DNA of 21,045 bases from Halarchaeoplasma sp046498385. GTDB lineage: Archaea; Thermoplasmatota; Thermoplasmata; Halarchaeoplasmatales; Halarchaeoplasmataceae. Numbering within the stretch: the stretch's first letter is position 1; every line of letters starts with the position of its first letter. The notes beneath the pieces were generated by a model. That model ran no database searches. It was not told the origin of the DNA and saw only the letters and a list, made by a program, of their open reading frames with translations. The stretch is from positions 1 through 21,045 of the forward strand of contig JAWOAU010000075.1 of assembly GCA_046498385.1 (NCBI GenBank). The letters run 5' to 3'. Shown in pieces: positions 14,009-20,932 of the stretch. Made by a program: the position numbers and the translations under genes.

Positions 14009-14487
14009 AGTATGCAGTTTTAAGGATCAGAAGTTTGAGAGACAAATCCGAGGTCCAGGATAGGACCCTTCGTCAGATGCACCTGACCCGTGTGAATCAC
14101 TGTTCGTTGTTGCCGATTGATGAATCAGTAAAGGGTAGGATCAAAAGGGTTCAGCACACTATCACATGGGGCGAGATAAACTCCGACACTTTAACCGTGC
14201 TTTTACGTCGTCGGGCCGCTATAAGCGGCGGAGTGACCGATGAACTAGTTTCAAAGCACACCGACTTAAATACGGTGGAAGAGTTTGCAGAAGCACTGAT
14301 ATCCGGAGACACCGATTTTTCAGATATACCGGGACTAAAAAACCTTTTTAGACTTCATCCTCCCTTGGGTGGGTACAAAGGTATCAAGAAACACGTTAGA
14401 AACGGCGGTTCCATTGGTTACAGAGGTGCGGATATAAACAATCTTTTGGAAAGTATGCTAGGACCAGGTGATCAAGGAGGTAAATGA
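14005..14487 (+). CDS. rpl30: 50S ribosomal protein L30 (uL30, long archaeal type)
   Basis: A 160-residue uL30, longer than the roughly 60-residue bacterial protein, as is usual in archaea. It opens with a short ferredoxin-like strand (YAVLRIRSL) and continues RTLRQMHLTRVNHCSLLPIDES, GRIKRVQHTITWGEIN, TVLLRRRAAISGG and FRLHPPLGGYKGIKKHVRNGGSIGYRG. The start overlaps the uS5 stop. Its 3' end carries AAGGAGG for uL15. Confidence 0.96.
   Translation: MKYAVLRIRSLRDKSEVQDRTLRQMHLTRVNHCSLLPIDESVKGRIKRVQHTITWGEINSDTLTVLLRRRAAISGGVTDELVSKHTDLNTVEEFAEALISGDTDFSDIPGLKNLFRLHPPLGGYKGIKKHVRNGGSIGYRGADINNLLESMLGPGDQGGK
14474..14480 (+). promoter_or_regulatory. Shine-Dalgarno site that decides the uL15 start
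   Basis: AAGGAGG lies eight bases before the ATG at 14489. An earlier in-frame start codon at 14468 lies upstream of this site and would add seven residues atypical of the family. Confidence 0.7.
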
Positions 14488-14488
14488 T

Positions 14489-14917
14489 ATGGGGAAAAAG
14501 AAGACAAAAAAACACAGAGGTTCCCGGAGCCATGGACGAGGTATCAAAGGCGGAAGAGGTGCCGGTGAGAGAGGGGGGAGAGGCAAAGCAGGGCTTCAGA
14601 AGCACAAGTGGATATCTACCGTTAAAGAGGATCCCAATTACTTCGGACCTAAGGGATTTTCCAGACCCCAGAGATTAGTAGAGGATCCGGAAACCATCAA
14701 TATTGCAGACGTGGAAATGAAGATGGACCGATTGATAGAAGATGGTTATGCAAAAAAAGAAGGATCGATGTACCATGTAGACCTTTCCAAAGCTGGTTAC
14801 GATAAGTTACTCGGCGGTGGAAAGGCCCGTTATCAGATGAAGATAACGATATCCTCTTCCAGCGATAGGGCCGTTACAAAGGTTCAGGAAGCGGGAGGGG
14901 AGGTACTAACCGAATGA
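14489..14917 (+). CDS. rpl15: 50S ribosomal protein L15 (uL15)
   Basis: A 142-residue uL15, a late assembly protein of the large subunit. It begins GKKKTKKHRGSRSHGRGIKG followed by the glycine/arginine-rich GGRGAGERGGRGKAG that threads through rRNA. QKHKWIS, the GFSRPQRLVE segment, DLSKAGYDKLLGGGKARYQMKITIS and SDRAVTKVQEAGGEVLTE complete the archaeal form. The start is set by the AAGGAGG eight bases upstream. SecY follows after 19 bases. Confidence 0.96.
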   Translation: MGKKKTKKHRGSRSHGRGIKGGRGAGERGGRGKAGLQKHKWISTVKEDPNYFGPKGFSRPQRLVEDPETINIADVEMKMDRLIEDGYAKKEGSMYHVDLSKAGYDKLLGGGKARYQMKITISSSSDRAVTKVQEAGGEVLTE

Positions 14918-14936
14918 GTCAAAGGAGCGAATAGAG

Positions 14937-16511
14937 ATGGCCAAGGATGAGGAAAAGAGTCGGCTGTACAAGCTAAAACCTCTTGTGGAACGCATGCCTA
15001 TGGTTAAGAAACCGGACGGGCACGTTCATTTCAAACACAAGATAATATACACAGTTTTGATCTTAGTGATATATCTCGTAATGACCAATATTGTGATATA
15101 TGGTCTTGATGCCGAGATGACCATGGATTTATTCGAACAATTCAGGGCGATCTTTGCTGGTAGTTCAGGCTCTTTTGTTCATCTTGGTATAACCCCTATC
15201 GTAAATGCGTCCATCATGATGCAGCTCTTTCAGGGAGCGGAGATAATCAATCTGGACATGAAGGATGATGAAGATCAATCACTTTATCAAAATACTCAAA
15301 AATTTCTAGTAATCATAATGATACTGGTACAGGCCATACCCCAGGCCTTTGGATACCTGCACCCTAGTGCTAGCCTTGTAAGCGCCATAGACGGTACCTT
15401 TGCAGGGCGTGGTATGATGCTTGCTAGAGTGATAATTATAACCCAAATCGCCATAGGCGGCTATTTCTTGTTCCTCATGGACGAGGTCATAACCAAATGG
15501 GGTATCGGGAGCGGTATCAGTCTCTTCATCGTTGCCGGTGTTGCTCAAGGTATCTTTACCGGTACTTTTAACTGGGCGCCTATACCCGGGGGCGACGGTG
15601 TAACACCCGGTGGTGCTATACCAAAGACAATCTACATAGTTCAAAACAGTACTTCATCCGAGTTGGTCAGAGGTGGCTTTGAACGTATCCTGTTACAAAA
15701 TCCTAATCCACTTTTTGGCTTGATAACGACCATCTTAATATTTTTTATAATCGCTTATGTGGAATCGGCTAGGATAGAACTTCCTTTGTCCCATGGGCGT
15801 GCCCGTGGTGCCAGAGGCAGGTACCCCATCAAGCTGCTGTACACGTCGGTTTTGCCGGTCATATTGGTGGCGGCTTTAATGGCTAATATCAATTTGTTCG
15901 CCATGCTGTTCTATACCAATCCCACATTCCAAAATTTCCCGCTGATTGGAGGGCAGTGGTGGTTAGGCATGTTCCTGCCCGGGAGCACCGAACCCATAGC
16001 CGGCGGAGCTTGGTATATTTCCAATATCAAAGGTCTTCAGGAGTGGCTTCTGCCGCTGCTATCCAGTGACTACCTCAGGGCCATGTCACCCGAAGGTGTA
16101 ACTTGGACCTACAGTAAGCTGCAGATAGTTGCTAGGGTAATAGTCCATTTCACCTTCATGACGGTAGGATGTGTTCTATTCGCTGCGTTCTGGGTTAAAA
16201 CAACTAATATGGATGCGGAATCCGTTGCCGAGCAGATCCAGGACAGCGGCATGCAGATACCGGGTTTCAGACGAGACCCCAGAGTCCTTAAGAAGGTATT
16301 GGAACGGTACATACCTACTATTACCAGCTTCAGCGGTATATTCATGGGTGCTTTAGCTGCCGGCTCCAACATGTTGGGTTCCGTAGGGAATGCTTCGGGA
16401 ACCAGTATATTCCTAGCAGTCAGTATATTGATACAACTCTACGAACAGATTGGAAAAGAACAGATGATGGAGATGCATCCCATGCTTCGGGATTTCTTCG
16501 GCAGTCAGTAG
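14937..16511 (+). CDS. secY: Preprotein translocase subunit SecY
   Basis: A 524-residue SecY, the channel of the Sec translocon (Sec61 alpha homologue), somewhat longer than many archaeal versions. A cytosolic N-terminus (KPLVERMPMVKKPDG) precedes the first membrane helix (about 36-56), and multiple further hydrophobic helices fit the ten-helix fold. HLGITPIVNASIMMQLFQG near residue 83 is the region after the plug. FLMDEVITKWGIGSGISLFIVAGVAQGIF and the basic cytosolic loop LSHGRARGARGRYPIKLLYTSVLPVIL are strongly conserved. The last loop and helix contain FRRDPRVLKKVLERYIPTITSFSGIFMGALA. No adenylate kinase gene follows it, unlike in many euryarchaea. Confidence 0.97.
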   Translation: MAKDEEKSRLYKLKPLVERMPMVKKPDGHVHFKHKIIYTVLILVIYLVMTNIVIYGLDAEMTMDLFEQFRAIFAGSSGSFVHLGITPIVNASIMMQLFQGAEIINLDMKDDEDQSLYQNTQKFLVIIMILVQAIPQAFGYLHPSASLVSAIDGTFAGRGMMLARVIIITQIAIGGYFLFLMDEVITKWGIGSGISLFIVAGVAQGIFTGTFNWAPIPGGDGVTPGGAIPKTIYIVQNSTSSELVRGGFERILLQNPNPLFGLITTILIFFIIAYVESARIELPLSHGRARGARGRYPIKLLYTSVLPVILVAALMANINLFAMLFYTNPTFQNFPLIGGQWWLGMFLPGSTEPIAGGAWYISNIKGLQEWLLPLLSSDYLRAMSPEGVTWTYSKLQIVARVIVHFTFMTVGCVLFAAFWVKTTNMDAESVAEQIQDSGMQIPGFRRDPRVLKKVLERYIPTITSFSGIFMGALAAGSNMLGSVGNASGTSIFLAVSILIQLYEQIGKEQMMEMHPMLRDFFGSQ

Positions 16512-16523
16512 AGGTGTGATTAA

Positions 16524-17210
16524 GTGAGCAAAGAAGAAACTGAGGAAGAAGTTCCCCAAGAGCCCGTCCAAATCTTCAATTGGAAGCGCTTTGGTTACAT
16601 GTTTTTGGGGATACTCACTTTAATGGTCTTCATAGATTCGGAGTTGCGTGGGTCCTTGGGTAACTTGATAGGTGACCCACTCTTTGCACTTGTGGGATTC
16701 GACGGACAGTACCCCCTTCTCACCCTAGTAATTTCAGGGACGATAATGATAGTTTTTTCCACCATAGTACGTGACTTCTTGGTTGATTGGGTGGAGATGG
16801 CTGAGATACAGAAAAAAACATCGGCTTTCAACAAGGAACATATGGACGCCAAGATGGCTAACAAAACTACAAAACTGAAGAAGCTGGACAAGCTTCAGCC
16901 CGAAGTGTCCTCCATGCAGATGAAGTCCATGAAACCTCAGTTCAAATCCATGATACTTACCACCATAGTGTTCATAACCATATTTGCGGCGCTGTGGACT
17001 TTCCTAGGGGACCTACCCAACGTAACATACGCTATACCCTGGGCGTTCAACGCCAATTTTACAAATAATCTCGGCCCGATACCCTTTCCCCAATGGATAG
17101 CGGTTTACATGATAATCTCTGCCCCCATAGGTCAGGCCTTTAGAATGGCCCTGCAGATGTTTTCCTACTCACGACGTATAAACGAAATGGAAGAGACGGG
17201 GTTGGGATGA
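16524..17210 (+). CDS. DUF106 / EMC3-TMCO1-like membrane protein (YidC superfamily)
   Basis: A 228-residue membrane protein starting at GTG behind GAGGTG. Predicted membrane helices lie at about 22-38, 63-82, 141-160 and 190-210, with a charged, probably coiled segment at about 88-135 (EIQKKTSAFNKEHMDAKMAN, LDKLQPEVSSMQMKSMKPQFKSM). This layout and position after secY match the archaeal DUF106 family, which is related to the membrane insertase YidC/Oxa1 and the eukaryotic EMC3 and TMCO1. It probably helps insert membrane proteins beside SecY. The end ITTIV..PIGQAFRMALQMFS is typical. It overlaps cmk by four bases. Confidence 0.87.
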   Translation: MSKEETEEEVPQEPVQIFNWKRFGYMFLGILTLMVFIDSELRGSLGNLIGDPLFALVGFDGQYPLLTLVISGTIMIVFSTIVRDFLVDWVEMAEIQKKTSAFNKEHMDAKMANKTTKLKKLDKLQPEVSSMQMKSMKPQFKSMILTTIVFITIFAALWTFLGDLPNVTYAIPWAFNANFTNNLGPIPFPQWIAVYMIISAPIGQAFRMALQMFSYSRRINEMEETGLG

Positions 17211-17746
17211 ACTCAACTATTGTGACGATAAGCGGATTGCCAGGGAGCGGTACTTCCACAGCGGCCAAGTTACTGTCTAAAAAAACTGGCATGTCAGTTT
17301 TGAACAGCGGCGATATTTTTAGAAACCTGGCCAAAGAATATGGAGTGAGTCTTGAAGAATTCAGTAAGATGGCGGAAAAAGACCCCTCTTTTGACTTGGA
17401 ACTAGACTCTCGTATGATCAAGCTGGCCGAACCCGGTGTTATACTGGAAGGTCGTTTGACCGGTCAGATGCTTCACAAAGAGGGGATGGATCCCTTTAAA
17501 GTATGGATCGAAGCGCCTTTGGATGTAAGGATAAAACGCATCGCCGGGAGAGAGGGACTAGAGCTTTCCTATATTCGCCAGCAGGTGATGCAGCGCGAGA
17601 AAAGTGAATTCAAACGTTACGATGAGTACTACGATATAGATTTGGCGGATAAGGAAATCTATGACTTAGTCATTAGTTCGGAAAAATACCGTCCCGAAGA
17701 GATAGTTGAAAGGATAATGGAGGATGCTGGGATTGAAGTACGTTAG
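17207..17746 (+). CDS. cmk: Cytidylate (CMP) kinase, archaeal type
   Basis: A 179-residue P-loop kinase that phosphorylates CMP/dCMP with ATP. The phosphate-binding loop GLPGSGTST (residues 10-18) has Thr where most P-loops have Lys, as I recall in archaeal CMP kinases. LNSGDIFRNLAKEYG binds the nucleotide monophosphate, EGRLTGQM follows, and the lid is IAGREGLELSYIRQQVMQREKSEFKRYDEYYDIDLAD. Position after the DUF106 gene is the normal archaeal context. Its start overlaps the previous stop (ATGA), and its 3' end overlaps the Cbf5/TruB gene by 23 bases. Confidence 0.94.
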   Translation: MNSTIVTISGLPGSGTSTAAKLLSKKTGMSVLNSGDIFRNLAKEYGVSLEEFSKMAEKDPSFDLELDSRMIKLAEPGVILEGRLTGQMLHKEGMDPFKVWIEAPLDVRIKRIAGREGLELSYIRQQVMQREKSEFKRYDEYYDIDLADKEIYDLVISSEKYRPEEIVERIMEDAGIEVR

Positions 17747-18686
17747 ACAGCGGATAAGCACCGTCTCACCATACGGTGAATCCCCACAAGACCGCAGTAT
17801 TGGAGATATTATCCCCCGTTCACTAGTGGTTATCGATAAGCCCTCAGGCCCGACCAGTCACCAGGTTTCTTCTTGGACACAGGACATATGTGGCATGAAG
17901 GCGGGCCACAGCGGTACTCTGGACCCCAATGTAACAGGCGTTATTCCCATGGGCATAGGTCATTCCGTAAGGGTCATGGACCTACTGCACTCCGCACCAA
18001 AGGAGTATGTGGTGGCAATTAAGTTTCACAACAACGTTGGTAAAAGGGAGATAGCTTCATTGGTTGAAGATTTTACAGGCGAGATATACCAGATGCCCCC
18101 CCTTCGATCGGGGGTCAAACGCCGTTTGAGAACCAGGATCGTACATGAGATTGAAATATTAGACCGCGCAGATAACGAGTACTTACTCCGGGTCCGGTGC
18201 CAGTCCGGTACTTATGTACGGACCCTTTGCAAAGATATGGGGAAGGCCACCGGTACCGGAGCACATATGATGGAGCTCAGAAGGACTGAGGCAGGGGGGT
18301 TTGTGGAAGATGATTGCTGTACACTTCAGGATTTGAAAGATGCCTTTGAATTTTACGAACAGGGTGACGCAAGCTGGTTATCCGAGCTTTTGCTGCCCTA
18401 TGAAAGGGCATTGAAGCTTTACCCCTGTATAAAGGTGAAGGACACGGCGGCGGGCAGCATACTCAATGGTGCGGACCTGGCGGCACCCGGTATATTGGAA
18501 GCGGATCACTTTGAAAAAAACGATCAAGTCGTGCTCTACTCTACAAAAGGCGAAGGGCTGGCCATAGGTGATGCCATCTATGATGCGCCGGAGATGATAG
18601 AGAAGGAAGAAGGCCTTGTGGTTCAAACCCACAGGGTTTTCCAGCCGACGGGAAATTATCCGCGACTATGGAAAGAACATAAATAA
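17724..18686 (+). CDS. truB: tRNA/rRNA pseudouridine synthase Cbf5/TruB with PUA domain
   Basis: A 320-residue protein. Residues 34-215 are the TruB catalytic domain: VIDKPSGPTSHQVSSW, GHSGTLDPNVTGVIP with the catalytic Asp D67, MPPLRSGVKRRLRTRIV, and CQSGTYVRTLCKDMG. Residues about 240-318 are a PUA domain, ending VVQTHRVFQPTGNYPRLWKEHK. In archaea Cbf5 works with Nop10, Gar1, L7Ae and H/ACA guide RNAs on rRNA, and can also make Psi55 in tRNA. The ATG at 17724 has a GGAGG directly against it (17719-17723). A TTG at 17733 has better spacing (nine bases) and would shorten the protein by three residues, so the exact start is open. Confidence 0.94.
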   Translation: MLGLKYVRQRISTVSPYGESPQDRSIGDIIPRSLVVIDKPSGPTSHQVSSWTQDICGMKAGHSGTLDPNVTGVIPMGIGHSVRVMDLLHSAPKEYVVAIKFHNNVGKREIASLVEDFTGEIYQMPPLRSGVKRRLRTRIVHEIEILDRADNEYLLRVRCQSGTYVRTLCKDMGKATGTGAHMMELRRTEAGGFVEDDCCTLQDLKDAFEFYEQGDASWLSELLLPYERALKLYPCIKVKDTAAGSILNGADLAAPGILEADHFEKNDQVVLYSTKGEGLAIGDAIYDAPEMIEKEEGLVVQTHRVFQPTGNYPRLWKEHK

Positions 18687-18691
18687 TAGTG

Positions 18692-18700
18692 AAATATTAA
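18692..18700 (+). promoter_or_regulatory. TATA-like box upstream of the tRNA-Ser gene
   Basis: AAATATTAA is centred about 26 bases before the tRNA 5' end at 18723, the normal archaeal promoter distance. It begins just after the Cbf5/TruB stop, so the tRNA probably has its own promoter. Confidence 0.45.
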
Positions 18701-18722
18701 GGTTGTTTCAGAAACCACATAT

Positions 18723-18829
18723 GCCGAGATAGCCTAGCCTGGAACGGCGCGAGCTTGGAGACCCTGCGATAATGGGCCATATAGCTCGTGATGCTTTGCA
18801 TCTCAAGGGTTCGAATCCCTTTCTCGGCG
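18723..18829 (+). tRNA. tRNA-Ser(GGA) with an intron
   Basis: The acceptor stem pairs GCCGAGA (18723-18729) with TCTCGGC (18822-18828), followed by discriminator G. The D stem is GCC/GGC (18732-18734/18746-18748) with GG in the loop. The anticodon stem CGAGC (18750-18754) pairs with GCTCG (18784-18788). The anticodon GGA is at 18757-18759. The long variable arm, GATGC-TTT-GCATC (18790-18802), marks a class II tRNA and agrees with serine. The T arm is AAGGG-TTCGAAT-CCCTT (18805-18821). CCA is not encoded. The intron occupies 18761-18782, and the mature tRNA body is 85 nt. It would read UCC and UCU codons. Confidence 0.95.
18761..18782 (+). other. 22-nt archaeal intron in tRNA-Ser at position 37/38
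   Basis: The intron splits the anticodon loop after position 37, the commonest archaeal site. A bulge-helix-bulge can be drawn. Bases 32-35 (TTGG) face CCAT at the end of the intron, giving three pairs plus a terminal T-T mismatch. The bulges are AG|A and AT|A, each cut after its second base, and an inner CCC/GGG helix (18762-18764/18774-18776) closes the intron. The tRNA splicing endonuclease would remove it. Confidence 0.8.
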
Positions 18830-18830
18830 T

Positions 18831-18838
18831 TCTTTTTT
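18831..18838 (+). terminator. T-rich termination signal after tRNA-Ser
   Basis: TCTTTTTT begins two bases after the tRNA 3' end. Runs of T on the coding strand are the usual archaeal intrinsic termination signal. No hairpin is needed or seen. Confidence 0.6.
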
Positions 18839-19008
18839 AAGAGAAAGGATGAAGAACCATAGGTTCGTGAACAGATTGCAGATCGGTTAACTTTTAGTTT
18901 GTTATAACATCCTGTTTTCACCAGCGTAGATGATTCGGTACTTTGACATCTTCCATGTAGTGGAACTCTTATGGTAACGATAAAAAGTTATTAAAGAGGG
19001 AGTAACAT
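18839..19008. other. Intergenic region, no gene recognised
   Basis: About 170 bases between the tRNA and the amidohydrolase gene. I see no tRNA, no box C/D pair and no convincing small reading frame. The 3' end is AT-rich (TAAAAAGTTATTAAAG at 18981-18996) and could hold a TATA box for the next gene. It overlaps the start of the Shine-Dalgarno-like GAGGGAG, so the exact promoter element is unclear. Confidence 0.5.
18996..19002 (+). promoter_or_regulatory. Shine-Dalgarno-like site for the amidohydrolase gene
   Basis: GAGGGAG lies six bases before a TTG at 19009 and fifteen before an in-frame ATG at 19018. Spacing favours the TTG unless the mRNA is leaderless, in which case the ATG is possible. 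Confidence 0.5.
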
Positions 19009-20094
19009 TTGGAAGGTATGAGAACTTACTCAGGTCCATTCCTGACTGAAAAAGGCTTCGTTCAAGCCCAGGTTAACGTAGAAGAGGCTTTGGATAAAGA
19101 AATTTGTACCATAGTTGATTACGAAGAGGGCGGGGACGAAGGCACACCGTCCTTAATAATTCCTACACCTTACAACGCACATACACACATGGGTGATTCC
19201 GTGGTAAAGGAGGTGCCGTCAGGTACCCTGGAGGAGATCGTAGGGCCTGGAGGGTTCAAGCACAGGGCCCTAGAGAGGGCTTCGAAGGATGATATCATAA
19301 AGTCCATCCGCGGATACCTCCAAGATGCGGTAGGGATAGGTATTCGGGATATCATGGAGTTCAGAGAAGGAGGTTCCCAAGGCATAGAGATGATAAGAAA
19401 GGCGGTGGAAGGGATGGATGATAAACCTCGGCTGCGTATAATGTCCCGTCCCCGCAGTAATACGTTTGATCCTGAGGAGCTGCATGCTCTCTTAACCAAC
19501 TCCCAAGGCATAGGACTCAGTGCCTATAGGGATTGGGATGAATCTATTCTGATCCGTATAGCCGAATATGTTTCAGAGGCGGGTAAGCCCCTTGCTCTGC
19601 ACTGCAGCGAGGCGGTTAGAGAGCCTATAGATAAGGTTATGGAGTTAGGGGTACATCATCTGGTGCATATGGTGGAGGCCACTGATGACGATCTAACCAT
19701 CTGTGCTCAGGAAGGCATCCCCATCGTTATTTGTCCCCGGTCCAATATGTACTTTGGAAAAATCCCCGATATCCCTAAAATGTTGAGGGTGGGGGTCACA
19801 CTGTGCATAGGTACGGATAATGCCATGATATCTTCTCCCAATATCTTCCGTGAAATGGATGTGGCTTTCCGGTTATCAAGGCTAAAAGGAGAGGTGGAAC
19901 CCCTACAAATCCTTTTAGCATCTACTTGGAATCCTAGAAAAGCTTTAAATCTACCGGGCTGTATTGGCCATTCATATCCAGAAGATAATTCAAAAGAGTT
20001 ATATATGATTTTGAATCAAACGATGGATAATCCCGCATATGAAGTGGTCACCAAAAAGGGCCCGAAAGATGTGATGGAAATCGTAGAGTGGTAA
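19009..20094 (+). CDS. Amidohydrolase-superfamily metal-dependent hydrolase
   Basis: A 361-residue TIM-barrel hydrolase. NAHTHMGD supplies the HxH metal ligands (H58, H60), ALHCSE a further histidine (H198), HHLVHMVE another (H217 or H220), and IGTDNAMISSPN the catalytic Asp (D270). This is the pattern of the subgroup that includes cytosine/guanine deaminases and chlorohydrolase-like enzymes, which remove amino or other groups from heterocycles. The N- and C-terminal parts are shorter than in characterised deaminases, and the sequence does not identify the substrate. It is followed one base later by a stress-protein gene, suggesting one transcript. The start is TTG 19009, or less likely ATG 19018. 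Confidence 0.82.
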   Translation: MEGMRTYSGPFLTEKGFVQAQVNVEEALDKEICTIVDYEEGGDEGTPSLIIPTPYNAHTHMGDSVVKEVPSGTLEEIVGPGGFKHRALERASKDDIIKSIRGYLQDAVGIGIRDIMEFREGGSQGIEMIRKAVEGMDDKPRLRIMSRPRSNTFDPEELHALLTNSQGIGLSAYRDWDESILIRIAEYVSEAGKPLALHCSEAVREPIDKVMELGVHHLVHMVEATDDDLTICAQEGIPIVICPRSNMYFGKIPDIPKMLRVGVTLCIGTDNAMISSPNIFREMDVAFRLSRLKGEVEPLQILLASTWNPRKALNLPGCIGHSYPEDNSKELYMILNQTMDNPAYEVVTKKGPKDVMEIVEW

Positions 20095-20095
20095 G

Positions 20096-20533
20096 ATGGA
20101 AGACTTCAAACGAATATTAATACCAACAGATGGATCGAAGACCAGTGAAGTAGCAGTGGATAAAGGACTGTCTCTCGCAAGGAAGATAGGTGCAAAAGTA
20201 AAGGTCCTATTTGTAGTTGACAAAGGAAACTTTAGAGATATCCCGCCGGACGATCTCATAACTACCCTCAGAGGACATATGGAATCAAAGGGCAATGAAA
20301 TGCTTGATGAGATCCAAGAGAAGACAGATGAATTAGGGGTTGAGATGGAGAAAAGCCTGGTCCATGGACACCCTGATGATATAATCGTTGAGGAATCTAA
20401 AGATTTTGATCTTATCGTCATAGGAACTCATGACCGTTCAGGATTATCTAGATTACTCATAGGTAGTGTTACGGAACGGGTGGTAAAACACGCCCTATGC
20501 CCTGTAATGGTTATCAAAACTAGGGAGGAATAA
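20096..20533 (+). CDS. Universal stress protein (UspA family)
   Basis: A 145-residue single-domain Usp protein. It begins FKRILIPTDGSKTSEVAVDKGLSLA, continues AKVKVLFVVD, then HGHPDDIIVEESKDFDLIVIGTHDRSGLSRLLIGSVTERVV and ends CPVMVIKTREE. The ATP-binding members carry G-2x-G-9x-G-S/T. Here the first Gly (G110) and the last pair (G123, S124) are present, but the middle Gly is Asp (D113), so nucleotide binding may be altered. Such proteins respond to starvation or stress and often act as dimers. It lies one base after the amidohydrolase gene and three bases before the CBS-domain gene. Confidence 0.92.
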   Translation: MEDFKRILIPTDGSKTSEVAVDKGLSLARKIGAKVKVLFVVDKGNFRDIPPDDLITTLRGHMESKGNEMLDEIQEKTDELGVEMEKSLVHGHPDDIIVEESKDFDLIVIGTHDRSGLSRLLIGSVTERVVKHALCPVMVIKTREE

Positions 20534-20536
20534 AAC

Positions 20537-20932
20537 ATGAAAAACGTATCTGATTTAATGACGTCAGACCCGATAGTGGCCGAACTACCGGGAAACAGAA
20601 GAGATGCCATGAACTTGATGGTAAAAAACAAATTGACCGGGGTACCAGTGGTCAAGGACGATAAGTTAAAGGGATTTATAAGTCGCCATGATTTCTTCGA
20701 ACAGCCTTACGAGGATCAATTGGCCATACTTTACAACAAAGATCATCCTAGTATATATGATGATGATCCCCTTGATGTACCTGCAGAGATATTTGTAGAG
20801 AATGACATTTATTACCTTCCAGTCAAGGATAAAGAACATCGCTGTGTTGGCATACTGACCACTGCGGCGTCAGCCGCGCTGCGATCAGCCGAGACCCGAG
20901 GTCGTCCCCGACCTGACCGCAGCGTCCCATAA
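20537..20932 (+). CDS. CBS-domain protein, probably cut short by a sequence junction
   Basis: The first part is a clear tandem CBS protein. CBS 1 spans about residues 1-55 (VSDLMTSDPIVAELPGNRRD, LTGVPVVKDDKLKGFISRHD). CBS 2 begins at about residue 75 and reaches YYLPVKDKEHRCVGILTTA. CBS pairs bind adenine nucleotides and act as energy or redox sensors, which suits the neighbouring stress protein. After GILTTA, where another acidic residue and a helix are expected, the sequence turns GC-rich and the last 20 or so residues (SAALRSAETRGRPRPDRSVP) look unlike any CBS end. I think the authentic gene is truncated near 20866 and the stop at 20930-20932 belongs to foreign sequence. Confidence 0.75.
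   Translation: MKNVSDLMTSDPIVAELPGNRRDAMNLMVKNKLTGVPVVKDDKLKGFISRHDFFEQPYEDQLAILYNKDHPSIYDDDPLDVPAEIFVENDIYYLPVKDKEHRCVGILTTAASAALRSAETRGRPRPDRSVP

Noticed and set aside
17207..17260. Loss of the P-loop lysine in CMP kinase as a defect
   Set aside because: The GLPGSGTST form fits what I recall of archaeal CMP kinases and the rest of the enzyme is intact.
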